In this document: piece by piece, positions 1 to 9,128 of the stretch
Numbering within the stretch: the first letter of the stretch is position 1
Layout of the letters: each line of letters begins with the position of its first letter
From: Neurospora tetrasperma FGSC 2508
Taxonomy: Eukaryota; Ascomycota; Sordariomycetes; Sordariales; Sordariaceae
Direction: 5' to 3'
Assembly (NCBI RefSeq): GCF_000213175.1
Contig: NW_009799101.1
Coordinates: 2,701,093 to 2,765,092 of the forward strand
DNA: 64,000 nt
The notes under the pieces: generated by a model
What the model was told of the DNA's origin: nothing
Seen by the model: the letters and a program-made list of their open reading frames with translations, nothing else
The model's database searches: none
Translations under genes and position numbers: made by a program

Positions 1-11
1 ACAACACTTAC

Positions 12-574
12 CCGAAGCATATCATCCATCAAGGTACCACGACCCGGGCCGACCTCGATCAGCTCGACTCCTTTACTCGGACGACCTTGGGCCAGCCATT
101 CGGTGACATACCAAAGCCCACAAAGTTCACCGAAGACTTGGGAGATCTCGGGCGAAGTGACGAAGTCGCCTTTGACGCCAAACTGGTCACGGTTTTGCTC
201 GGATTTCTCAATGGCGCCGGTGTAGTAACCGCCAATGTCGCCAGTCAGGCACATGCGCATGAAACTGGCCAATGGCACTGGGCCGGTCGCCTGTACTTGA
301 TGTCAGAACATTTCCTTGCAATTTTCTGAGGATATTATGAGCCTACCGTGATGGCCTCAGCCAGCTGTTTTGCGAGAGGAGTTGACCATTTTCTCTCATC
401 GTCGTCGTCGCTCAAACGGCGAGCGGTTACTGATAGGCTGCGAGTGTTGTAGTTGGCCAAAGAGGGGGGAGCCCTGTTCCTGAAAGATGGGGTTCTGGGG
501 AACTGTGGTGGTCTCGATAAGATGGTGGCCCGCGGAACGCTCCGCAGCGCACGAGTCACGGCCAAGCGGGTCAT
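12..574 (-). CDS. NDUFAF7/MidA-type mitochondrial methyltransferase, 5' part
   Basis: Partial gene; it runs off the left edge. Exon 1 is 347-574 and exon 2 is 12-290, joined in phase 0 across a 56-base intron with a CTGAC branch site. A GTAAGT donor lies at 1-11, so a further exon lies outside the window. The first ~60 residues are rich in R, S, T and P with few acids, which looks like a mitochondrial presequence. Exon 2 carries the family block [20 protein letters not shown] and the SAM-binding motif IEVGPGRGT. In this family the enzyme dimethylates an arginine of a complex I subunit (NDUFS2) during assembly in the matrix. The start is the ATG at 574; the open frame before it begins only with TTG. 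The family call is firm; the substrate is inferred from homologues. Confidence 0.88.
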
Positions 575-1275
575 GGTGGTGGCCGAATATGTGAGCAATT
601 GAGCTCGACTGTCTGCCTATGAAAAAAGAAGGAGGACGAGGAAGGCTAAAATATTCAAGCTCTCGGTTCAGCGGGTGTTTTCATGCCCTTTCCCCGGCCT
701 CGGTCTGTGATACACCACCACCCTTCAGTTCCTCCCCTCAAGAGCATTTAGTCCCACTCGACAAGAACCGGACCCTAACCCTCTTTGTGTAAGTCGGCGG
801 ATCCCTATACGATTTCCATGGACCGCGGATGTGGTCTGTTTTACATGGCTGTTCTATGGGTACCAGAAGTAGTTTATGGCATGATAAGGATATAAAGTCT
901 GTCCATAATGCCCCAGGCCATGTGATAGTCGTTGCCGTTCTGGTAGCACAGTTCATGTCGTGAAAGGGACGAGGTCACATCTCGGAAGTTGCTATCCAAG
1001 TGTAGGGGTTAGGGTTGTTAGAGCTGGCCGGGCTTTTGGCTCTGCAGCTACACTACGGGTAGTGTTGCACTGATGGGAGGCCCCTGTCGGCCCACACAAG
1101 CTCGCGCCTCACAGTGCGGCCGGGCTCCAAGTCCAACAGGACATTTGTCCATCAATGTCCCCCAACTTGCGCTTGAAACATCGTCATCAACAACTTGAAC
1201 CTTGTGATCGCATTCAGAACAGCTGCGAGTACCGCAACACAAAACCAACAATTCCATATCATCACCACACAGACA
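575..1275. promoter_or_regulatory. Divergent promoter region, methyltransferase / Use1-like gene
   Basis: This ~700-base spacer lies between two divergently read genes and must hold both promoters. I see no convincing ORF. It contains CCCTAACCC at 773-781 and its exact reverse complement GGGTTAGGG at 1006-1014, telomere-repeat-like motifs of the kind bound by Tbf1/Reb1-class factors in other fungi. Their function here is inference. Confidence 0.5.
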
Positions 1276-2485
1276 ATGGTTCGATATATTCCCGGGTTGA
1301 CAACAACGGGCGTTACACCGGTTGCGCGCCCAGCAGATCCTCTGACGGATCTGACCCGACTTCTCAACCGCCTTCAACAAACCATCCTGCGCGCTGATGC
1401 CGAGCGCGAAGCCAGGCTACGGGCAAGCGAGTATGAAAGAGAGAAGGCGCAAGCAGTATGAAGCCACCCGGGACGTACGCTCTATGCCCAACATGCTAAC
1501 AGGACAACCGTAGAATATCAACTATGCCCGATCACTCCTCACCAAGTTAGAACAGGAGGCATTGGGGGTCAAAATCCATGTCCGGAAGAACGAGATTCAA
1601 ACCGATTTGATACGGAAGCGAGAGATTATCGAACAGCTTACGGAGCGCCTGAGTGACTTGGCCGAGATCGCCGCAGCAGAAGAGGCCAGCAGGCATGGAG
1701 GGGAGGGTGATAATGGGGAAGATACGTCCGACAGCGAAGATATTCTTGCCGACATAATAGCGACGCCAAGCGAGAGCCTCGATTCCATCAAATCACCCGG
1801 TGCGCCTGTACTTGGGGAGGAGGAGGAGGAGCACGGATGGGGCGACGACCAGGACCAGGTAGCAGAGGCAGCACCAAACGCAGAAGAAAAGGAGCAGCAG
1901 CCACAAGACCAGGAATTGAATGAGAAGCAGGGGACGGAGGGACCGATGGACGATATAAGGACTCAACAACCCGAACTCCTTTCAGAAAAGCGACCATTTC
2001 CTGAAACAACCACCACACAAATAATCCGCCCTCGCCGGCAGCCTAACAATGACAACAATGATGCAGCCAACGAAAAGCCAACAGCACAAACAACATCCTC
2101 CTCCCTCCTCCCGCCCTCCACGACAGCAACTTCTTCATCACAGCCAGGAACGATCTCCGCCACCGCCGAAGCCATCCTCGACACCCAGCGGGCCGAGCAA
2201 GACGCTCTCTCCGAGTCCATCCTCAAACTTGCCACCGAGCTGAAGGCCTCCTCGCAGGCGTTTTCGTCGTATCTGGAGGAAGATAAAGAAACGCTGGAGA
2301 GGGCGGGTGAAGGCATGAATAAGACGGAGCAGGGCATGACCAGGGTCACGGGCAAGATGAGCACGTTGCAGAGGATGACGGAGGGAGAAGGGTGGTGGGG
2401 AAGGATGATGTTGTATGCGTATGTTTATGGGTTGATGGTGGTGCTGTTGTTGGTGGTTTTTGTGTTGCCCAAGTTGAGGTTTTGA
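1276..2485 (+). CDS. Use1-like SNARE, C-terminal membrane anchor
   Basis: Exons 1276-1455 and 1514-2485 are joined in phase 0; the 58-base intron has a GCTAAC branch site and ends CCGTAG. The product is 383 residues. The N-terminal part (NINYARSLLTKLEQ and a following helix) resembles the start of Use1/p31. The middle (~150-265) is acidic, Q/T/S-rich and probably disordered. A heptad-like segment at ~275-350 fits a SNARE motif, and the last 25 residues contain one hydrophobic anchor (YGLMVVLLLVVFVLP). Use1 proteins are ER Qc-SNAREs acting with Sec20 and Ufe1 in Golgi-to-ER retrograde fusion. The family assignment rests on overall architecture and the N-terminal block. The start was chosen as the ATG giving MVRYIPGL; an upstream in-frame codon near 1195 is not ATG. 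Confidence 0.72.
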
Positions 2486-2887
2486 GGGGGGTTGATGGGT
2501 GGTGTGAACTTTGGGGGGGTCACTGAAGCGCTGGAGAGAGAGGGGCAGGTTGGTGGTGTTGGGGAAATAATAATTCAACGCTATGATTAATGGACTAAAC
2601 TTGGCAGGGTATAATACACCTGAACTAAAGCCGGGATGTTATCGCCCATGTCTCCCTTACTACCCCTTTGCTAATGGGTATCGATCCATAAAGACTGTGT
2701 GCAAGCAAAGGTTGAACTCAGACAATACGCGCCTCCCATAACGCCCCTTGTAATTATCCGTCTGTGTTTTCTTATTCATCGACACTTCGATTCTTGCTTC
2801 GCTGGACTGGATATATCTCAAATCATGTTTCTCCTGCGCAAGACTTCCCTTCACATGCCTTCCCTTTTCTTGTCGCGATGAATAGGG
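2486..2887. other. Convergent intergenic spacer
   Basis: 3' regions of the Use1-like gene (plus) and the BRCT/WGR-like gene (minus). Nothing coding is supported; expected to hold two 3' UTRs and polyadenylation sites. Confidence 0.5.
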
Positions 2888-4452
2888 TTAGAAAACCTGT
2901 GTCTCACTGTCCACCACTGGCATCATGCCTACTGTTGCGTTTTCTCCAGAGGCGTCAGCAGTTTGTGTGAGCAGCGTATCTTCTGTCGTTGCCTCTGAAG
3001 TCTCCTGCCTGTCATGCTGGGGCGTATGAGGAGACTCAGTGTACTGAGCCTCTTCAAGATGCTGACTTTGGTCGCTCTGATGCTTTTGATCTTGACTCCC
3101 TTCCTGTGATGAAGTGGTAGGTTCTTCTCCATGAGTAACTCCAGAGTTGAGTATCAGGGCAGGTTGATCACTCGACATAGACTCGGAGCCGGTGTTGTCT
3201 TCTGCCTCGCGAGGCGGAGTTGGCTCCTTGGGGATGTATTCCTGTGGGACCCAGCCAACGGGTTTACCACCCGTCTATGACAAGAGCGAGGTTAGGTCAG
3301 TATCACTTTCCCTGCTGGCCTTACTACCACTCGGTATCGTTTGTAAGATGGTGGAAAAGATAAGCACTCACCGGTGGCTGATAAGAAAAGAACTTCGCTC
3401 CCAAACTTCCCACGCCCCTGACCAGTCTCTCGTCCCATGGATATCCGACTTTGATCTCAAAAAAGCGTTTGAAGGATTCGTATTCCCGCTGAAAATCACC
3501 CGGGGTCTCGGTAAGGCGGTGGAGCTTCGGCATGGTGTCCTTCTTGCTTTTGTAGTACCTGACGCCCACGTGGTATAGATGAGGGAGGGCGTTGGATTCG
3601 TACAGCTGCTTGGTGTTAGTTGTTTGATGAAGCTTGAAGGGACAAAGTTGGTTGTGTATGAGACGTTCAAGATGTTGTCAGACGGAAAAGATTTCCTTAG
3701 GAAGAAAGCTCACCTTGACCACGTATCTCTCACCAGTGATGCCCATTTCCTCATCATCCCTTGCTAGAATAATGTTGTATTCGAAGAAGTCGGTCGGGTC
3801 GAAATAGACGCGGTAGAGGTCTGATTAAACAAAAAATTATCAGTCAACAGTGTTGTATCAAAGATATGTTTGGAATGTAAAATCCCAGGGCCAAACTTAC
3901 TCTGATTCACAGCCCTATCCTCCTCCTCTACACCCTTTGCAATCTTTCTCTCCAGCCTAGCCTTATTCTTCAAGGCCTTCAGCGTAGCCACATGCGAAAA
4001 CTCGTCCTCGCGCAGCCGTTTTCTTTCATGGATCGAATCCTCAAGCCAGTCCAAGGAGACGAGATAACATTTCTTGTCCTTTTTGTACGCGCGTGCCAGT
4101 GCTTCTTTGACTGTTTCGGATCGTATATGTCAGTACCATGTTCTGATCTTACACTACCATACCAGAGATATTGCCCGTCAAATATGTATGTCATCCTTCT
4201 CGCTATGGCATGGTAGCAGAGGAATAACCAGAAAAACTCACCTTTACGACCCTTCTTGTCAAATTCTTCCTTTGTGCAGACAAGATGGGTCACGTCTTCG
4301 CTCATCCGCCAGCTGAACGTGCCGGCTCGGAGATTCACCCATCTGGAGATGTTGGTGTCCGTCCATTGGCCGTGGAAGGTGCCGGAGAGGGCTATGTTGA
4401 GCCCTTTGAAGATCGGCCTGGGTCGTCCGGTGCCTGCTTTGCCTCTGGGCAT
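2888..4452 (-). CDS. BRCT domain protein with WGR-like domain
   Basis: Five exons fit: 4242-4452, 3901-4110, 3714-3820, 3372-3605 and 2888-3274, all frame-consistent, giving 382 residues. Donors are GTGAGT, GTAAGT, GTGAGC and GTGAGT; the first intron is 131 bases with CTGAC. Residues ~7-105 form a BRCT domain (IFKGLNIALSGTF, then a WRMSEDVTHLVC block, then a YLVSLDWLEDSI helix). Residues ~140-250 match the WGR fold of PARPs: YNIILARDD, then YVVKLYES, then FKRFFEIKVGYPWDERLV, although the W-G-R triplet itself is absent. The tail (~255-382) is S/T/Q/E-rich and disordered. No PARP catalytic domain is present. BRCT and WGR domains both act in DNA-damage recognition, so a nuclear, DNA-associated role is likely but unproven. 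The exon 4 acceptor could also be three bases upstream, adding one Q. The start is the ATG at 4452; the longer frame begins with GTG. Confidence 0.75.
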
Positions 4453-5096
4453 TCTGGAGAAGCGGGCGAAGAGTTGATATACCACGCACGGATTCTTGAT
4501 TTGGGTGAGAAAGATGTTGGATGTAATGATGATAATGATGGAGATGCTGGCAGTAATAGTGAGGCGTGGTGTTTAGGTGAGCCAGTGAAGGATTCGATAC
4601 CTGGTGATGAATTGGGAAGTGAGCGTAATACAGGGCAGCGTTAGTTTGATCAAGATGAATCCGCAACGGTAGAAGAAGGATCCTGAAGATGAAACTGAGA
4701 AAACTGGAAGCTTTATGGTAGAATGGTGGAGAGAAGGAGAGTTATCTGAGTCCACGAGAGTCTTATACGTGATATTTTGAGAGACAAGGAGATGGTGTAC
4801 AACAGGATCCAGCAAAGTTCAGATGAAAACAATCTATTAGGGCATTCGCAAAATTCAGACGAAAAAAGTTGAGATCTCCAAATACCCAACGGAGTGACAT
4901 AGTTGAGAGAAAAGTCTACGGAAGGGCGATGACCGAAAATGACAGACACAGATCTCACCTCCTAGTCCCATGTCAGGGTATTTGCGAGCTAGAACTCGTG
5001 AGTTCTTCTTGTGAATGGCTTCCAGCGTTCAGTTAGGGTGGAAGTACTGCAACGTAGTCATGATACTTACCGATAAATGTGCCCTTAGCGTGAATA
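4453..5096. other. Intergenic spacer between tandem minus-strand genes
   Basis: Holds the promoter of the BRCT/WGR-like gene and the 3' region of the zeta-type kinase gene. No convincing ORF or repeat was seen. Confidence 0.4.
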
Positions 5097-6158
5097 TCAC
5101 CACCGCCCCAAAACACCCCCAACAAACTTATCCGCATCAAAGGGCTTCAAAGGCGGAAATGTCCCAGCAAACCCAACTCCAATACCATCCACTAACGTCT
5201 GAATATCCTCAATCTCTCGATCCACCTTTGGATCCCCCAGCTTCCTCAAAACTTCAACATCCTCCTCCACAATCCTCCTCTCCTCCACCGACAGCTTCCT
5301 AGCCCTTTCAATCTCCAACGCTTTCAACGCACCCCCAGCAGGTTCCCTTATCCACCTCCTCGTCCTCTCCTCTTTTCTTTCCCCTTGTACTCCTTCCCCA
5401 TCCCCTTCCACTCTAACCCTCTCATTCCAAAATGCCACCTCCTCCCCCCTCCTGACGACCACTACCCCATCCACTGCGTCACTCTCATCCACAAACCTCG
5501 CCGCCTCCACCAACCCCTGATAACTCTCATCATGCACCCTCTTCGGCGTCAGTCTCACAGGTAGTCCCCTCGACCCAGCCTCCGGTAGCCTTTTCCAATA
5601 CCGGACCAAACATCCCAACCTGCTCACCCCCTCGGGCACCGCCAAGATGGCCACTTTCACTGTATACCCGGCCATTGAGAAAATCTCAACCAGCTTGCAA
5701 AAGTCATCTGGATGCCTGCATGCAGATTCCACCAAGACATCAATGCCGGCCTCAGCGGCGTGCTGGCATGCCATCTGCAGCCAGAGGCGGGCGTCCAGCC
5801 CTGCCAGAACGGAGGCTTGGGCCGGGGGGAACTGGGCGACGCAAGAGGCGTAGTGAGGGTGGTAGGTCTTGTAGGTGTCGGCTATGAAGTGGGCCGGGGG
5901 ACGGTGAGAGGGGTGGTAGGCGGTCATGGCGCGGCGGAGGAGGGGCGCTAGGCGGGTCTTGCCGGCGCCGGTTTGGCCGACTATTAGGATGGCGAGGGGG
6001 CAGCGACGGGTGGTGGTGGTGTCTTTGGTTGTAGATGCGGTTGGGGAAGGGGGGCTGCTCGGTAGATAGGGTTGTAGTTCGGCGGGGAGGATTTGGGTGG
6101 TAAAGATCTCGAGGCGGGCGGAGGGAGTAAGGGTCCAGGAGGTGGGGAAGGTTGTCAT
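5097..6158 (-). CDS. Zeta-type P-loop kinase family protein
   Basis: A single uninterrupted exon of 353 codons. A Walker A motif GQTGAGKT lies at residues ~61-68, followed by HFIADTYKTYHP, a conserved acid in DVLVESACR at ~150, and VKVAILAVP, the order seen in the zeta/ATP-dependent nucleotidyl or sugar kinase P-loop family. The C-terminal third is E/R-rich and probably helical. Fungal members of this family are chromosomal, have no antitoxin neighbour and are of unknown substrate; here too neither neighbour suggests a partner. The start is the ATG giving MTTFPTSW. The gene looks whole. The fold family is fairly clear; the biochemical activity is not. Confidence 0.72.
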   Translation of the reverse strand: MTTFPTSWTLTPSARLEIFTTQILPAELQPYLPSSPPSPTASTTKDTTTTRRCPLAILIVGQTGAGKTRLAPLLRRAMTAYHPSHRPPAHFIADTYKTYHPHYASCVAQFPPAQASVLAGLDARLWLQMACQHAAEAGIDVLVESACRHPDDFCKLVEIFSMAGYTVKVAILAVPEGVSRLGCLVRYWKRLPEAGSRGLPVRLTPKRVHDESYQGLVEAARFVDESDAVDGVVVVRRGEEVAFWNERVRVEGDGEGVQGERKEERTRRWIREPAGGALKALEIERARKLSVEERRIVEEDVEVLRKLGDPKVDREIEDIQTLVDGIGVGFAGTFPPLKPFDADKFVGGVLGRW

Positions 6159-7176
6159 GGTTGTTGTTTTGAAGCCAAGTATGAGGGGGGTTGATACGGG
6201 GACAAGATTGTTGGAACTGACAATATGAAGAGTTATGTATTGCAATGGAATATTTGAGTCTTCGATGTGGTTCACGATGTGTCAATCAATTGCAGCGACA
6301 CGGCTCAAGAGTGTTAGCATGTAGATAACAGATCCATATGAGAGTCGAAGTTCACGGACGAGACCGAAAGATCGGACGACGTTCGTCTCTACACCACGAC
6401 ATTGCCGCGATGAAACGTTGAGGCTCAACTTTTGGCAATTGAGGAATGAGGAGTAAGCAGCCAAACGGAGGGATGTCTCACTTTCGGCAACTCATTCCGA
6501 CCTCACCTCACGTTCTCCCCCACGACAAGACGGGCGTGGGGGTTAAAAGATGGTCGTCATTCGGAAAACAGGGGGTCGCAAAATTGTTGATGTTCTGCAA
6601 AAGGAAGTTTCCTGATCGCCATGATGCCTTTTCCTGACATCGAAGTTTACCTACGTTAGATATCTTGGCAGCGAGATCCCTGTGAATCGGAAACCGAGAA
6701 AATGGGCACCTCGATCAACACAAAAGCCATTCATCTTTTGGTCTTGGTCAACCATCGCCCCGTTCTCCCCACGATCCAAATCCACTCTCCACCACCCACG
6801 CTGCGTCGGCCGCCCTTGGCGCTTTCAATCGGCACGAACTTACACTAGTGTAAAAAAAACTGGAGATCCCGCCTCCTCCCGGAAGGCCACCAACTCCGAA
6901 AGCGGAGCGAAGATCAATGGATCATGATGTCAAACAACCGACGATTCAGAACTCTCGCGCCTTCGCCATTAACTTGAAAAGAAACACGCACCGCCATTCC
7001 GGAGAGCGGTCGGTGAAAGCTCGCGCATGTTGGATTAGTAAACATCAATATCTGTATATATACAAATCGGTTATCGTCTTGGTCTGAATAAAAAAGGCTT
7101 CTTGTTGTCCCCGTCTTGTTGATATCGATCCATTGACATAATCAAATCACCTCGTTCAATCATCACAATTGACAAA
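6159..7176. promoter_or_regulatory. Divergent promoter region, zeta-type kinase / lyase family gene
   Basis: About 1 kb with no supported coding sequence. A perfect TATATATA box at 7055-7062 lies 115 bases before the lyase-family ATG, and the following A/T-rich leader leads to GACAAAATGG, a good fungal start context. Confidence 0.5.
7055..7062 (+). promoter_or_regulatory. TATA box of the isocitrate lyase/PEP mutase family gene
   Basis: TATATATA, 115 bases upstream of the start codon, in an otherwise mixed-composition promoter. The spacing is typical for a regulated fungal gene. Confidence 0.55.
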
Positions 7177-8218
7177 ATGGCAGTAATCAACCAAGCAGCA
7201 GCCAAGCTCCGCGCCCAACTCTTCGAGTCGGATGATCTCATCGTCTGTCCCGGCGTTCAAGATGGTCTCTCCGCGAGGGTTTGTCTTCAGCAGGGTTTCA
7301 AGAATCTGTACATGGTAAGTTCGACAAGTTCCCATCGCATGCAATTAGCACCAACTTGTATCTATTCCCCCTAAGCCCTGACTAACAAAACAACTTCTTA
7401 ACTCCCAGACCGGCGCCGGAACCGCCATCTCCCTCCTAGGCATGCCCGACCTTGGCCTTACCACCGCCGACGACATGGTCCGCCAAGCGTCCATGCTCTC
7501 CTCCCTCGACCGCTCCGTGCCCCTAATTGCCGACATCGACACCGGCTTCGGCGGGCCCGTCATGGTTGCCCGGACCGTCGAGCGCTACATCTTGGGTGGT
7601 GTAGCCGGCCTCCACCTCGAAGACCAAGTAACCACCAAGCGGTGCGGTCACTTGGGAGGCAAAGAGATGGTGGACGTGGCGACCTTTGTCGCGCGCATCC
7701 GTGCGGCCCGCGAAGCGAGGGAGAGACTGGGAAGTGATTTGGTGATCATCGCCCGCACCGACGCGCTTCAGTCCATGGGGTTCGATGAAGCCCTAACTCG
7801 CCTCAAGGCCGCCGTGGAAGCCGGCGCGGACGCCGTGTTCTTGGAAGGCGTCAAGGATCGGGAACAGATGGCCAAGTTCACAAAGGCCATGGCCCCAACC
7901 CCGTGCTTGATCAATCTCGTTCCTGGAGGACTGACGCCCTTGGTGAACGCCAAAGAAGCGAAGGAGTTGGGGTACAGAATCGCCATCTGGCCGTGCTTTG
8001 CCATGACGCATGCGTACTTGGCTTACCAGAAGGCAGCGAAGGAGTTGCTGGAGACGGGGGCGGTGACGGCTGGCTTTACCGAAAAGCAAAAGGGCGAAGG
8101 GGAGAGTGCGGAGCAGGTTCCCGGTGGGATTAGAGAGCTTTTTGAGCTTTGCGGGTTGAGTGAGTGCGTGGAGTTCGATAAGAAGATGGGTGGGCAGACG
8201 TTTTCGAAGGGGGTTTAA
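7177..8218 (+). CDS. Isocitrate lyase/PEP mutase superfamily enzyme
   Basis: Exons 7177-7314 and 7409-8218 join in phase 0; the product is 315 residues, normal for the PrpB/PEP mutase group and much shorter than glyoxylate isocitrate lyase. Family marks seen: TGAGTAISLLGMPDLGLTT, the metal-binding DIDTGFGG, and the catalytic loop signature KRCGHLGGK. Enzymes of this fold cleave or form C-C or P-C bonds beside a carboxylate, with Mg2+. The neighbouring position that is serine in fungal oxaloacetate acetylhydrolases appears to be threonine here (GGLTPL), which argues against an oxalate-producing enzyme and for a 2-methylisocitrate-lyase-like, dimethylmalate-lyase-like or carboxyphosphonoenolpyruvate-mutase-like activity. 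There is no obvious targeting peptide, so it is probably cytosolic. Substrate unknown. Confidence 0.87.
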
Positions 8219-9128
8219 GTTGAGGTTAGTTTACGCGCTGGCGAGATGAGGCATGGAGAAAAGAGTGACTTCAAAATAGTTTAATGATATACCCAAAGTC
8301 CTGTGGCAACAATAACACAGTCATAAGATCATGAATAGGCAACGAACGTGAACAGACATGTTTTCCGTGGCTAGCCACAGACGAAATGACAATATATAAT
8401 ATGGGCAGGCTGAAAGACCATGATCTGATCAAAATGTGGGAACAGGGAGGCGTGGAGATATAAATTGTATGTTTATTGTCTCATCCAAATGACAGGCACT
8501 GAGCCTGATATCTGCCCGTAACCACGAACTGCATGAACTTGCTAGTAACAACCGAAACCTGACATCAAAGGATCCTAGAAGAAAAGAAAAAAAAAAGATA
8601 TTAGAACACACTGAAAGTAAAAAAAAGTAAAAAGAAGCCGCTAACATAACACTCCGAAAAACACTGTCTTGACAACAATCTGGTAGTAGAAATCCCCCCC
8701 GAAAATGTATTCCTTCCTCAAACGCCTCTGTTAATGTAAACCGTCCGAAGGTAACTTCAAGTTCTTCCACTGAAGCTCTGCCAAGCGCCCAAGCTTGGTA
8801 TTGCCTTCGACAATGGAGAGATACGCCCGAGCCTCTGGCGCCAGCGCAATGTGTACTGTCAAACCAGACCATCTCCTGAGAGCTAGTACATGGTGGACAA
8901 CAAGAAAAAGATGAACAAATAAGCGCAAACCCTAACTCCTGGTATGATATGTAGCACGATAACAAGAAGATAAGTAGATGAAAATAACAAAGATGAGAGT
9001 GAAGTGGAGAGAGGCCAAAAAGGCGCGATCCAAGTATAGTAGCAGCCGTGGGGCATATGAGCTTTGTAATGCTGATATCTTCGCTTTTGGATCTGTGTCG
9101 TTCATTCGTAAGGTAACGCATAGTTTTG
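8219..9128. other. Convergent intergenic spacer
   Basis: Lies between the 3' ends of the lyase-family gene (plus) and atg1 (minus). A minus-strand open frame crosses much of it but overlaps the atg1 terminal exon in another frame and has no protein-like features. I see only 3' UTR-like, A-rich sequence. Confidence 0.4.
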
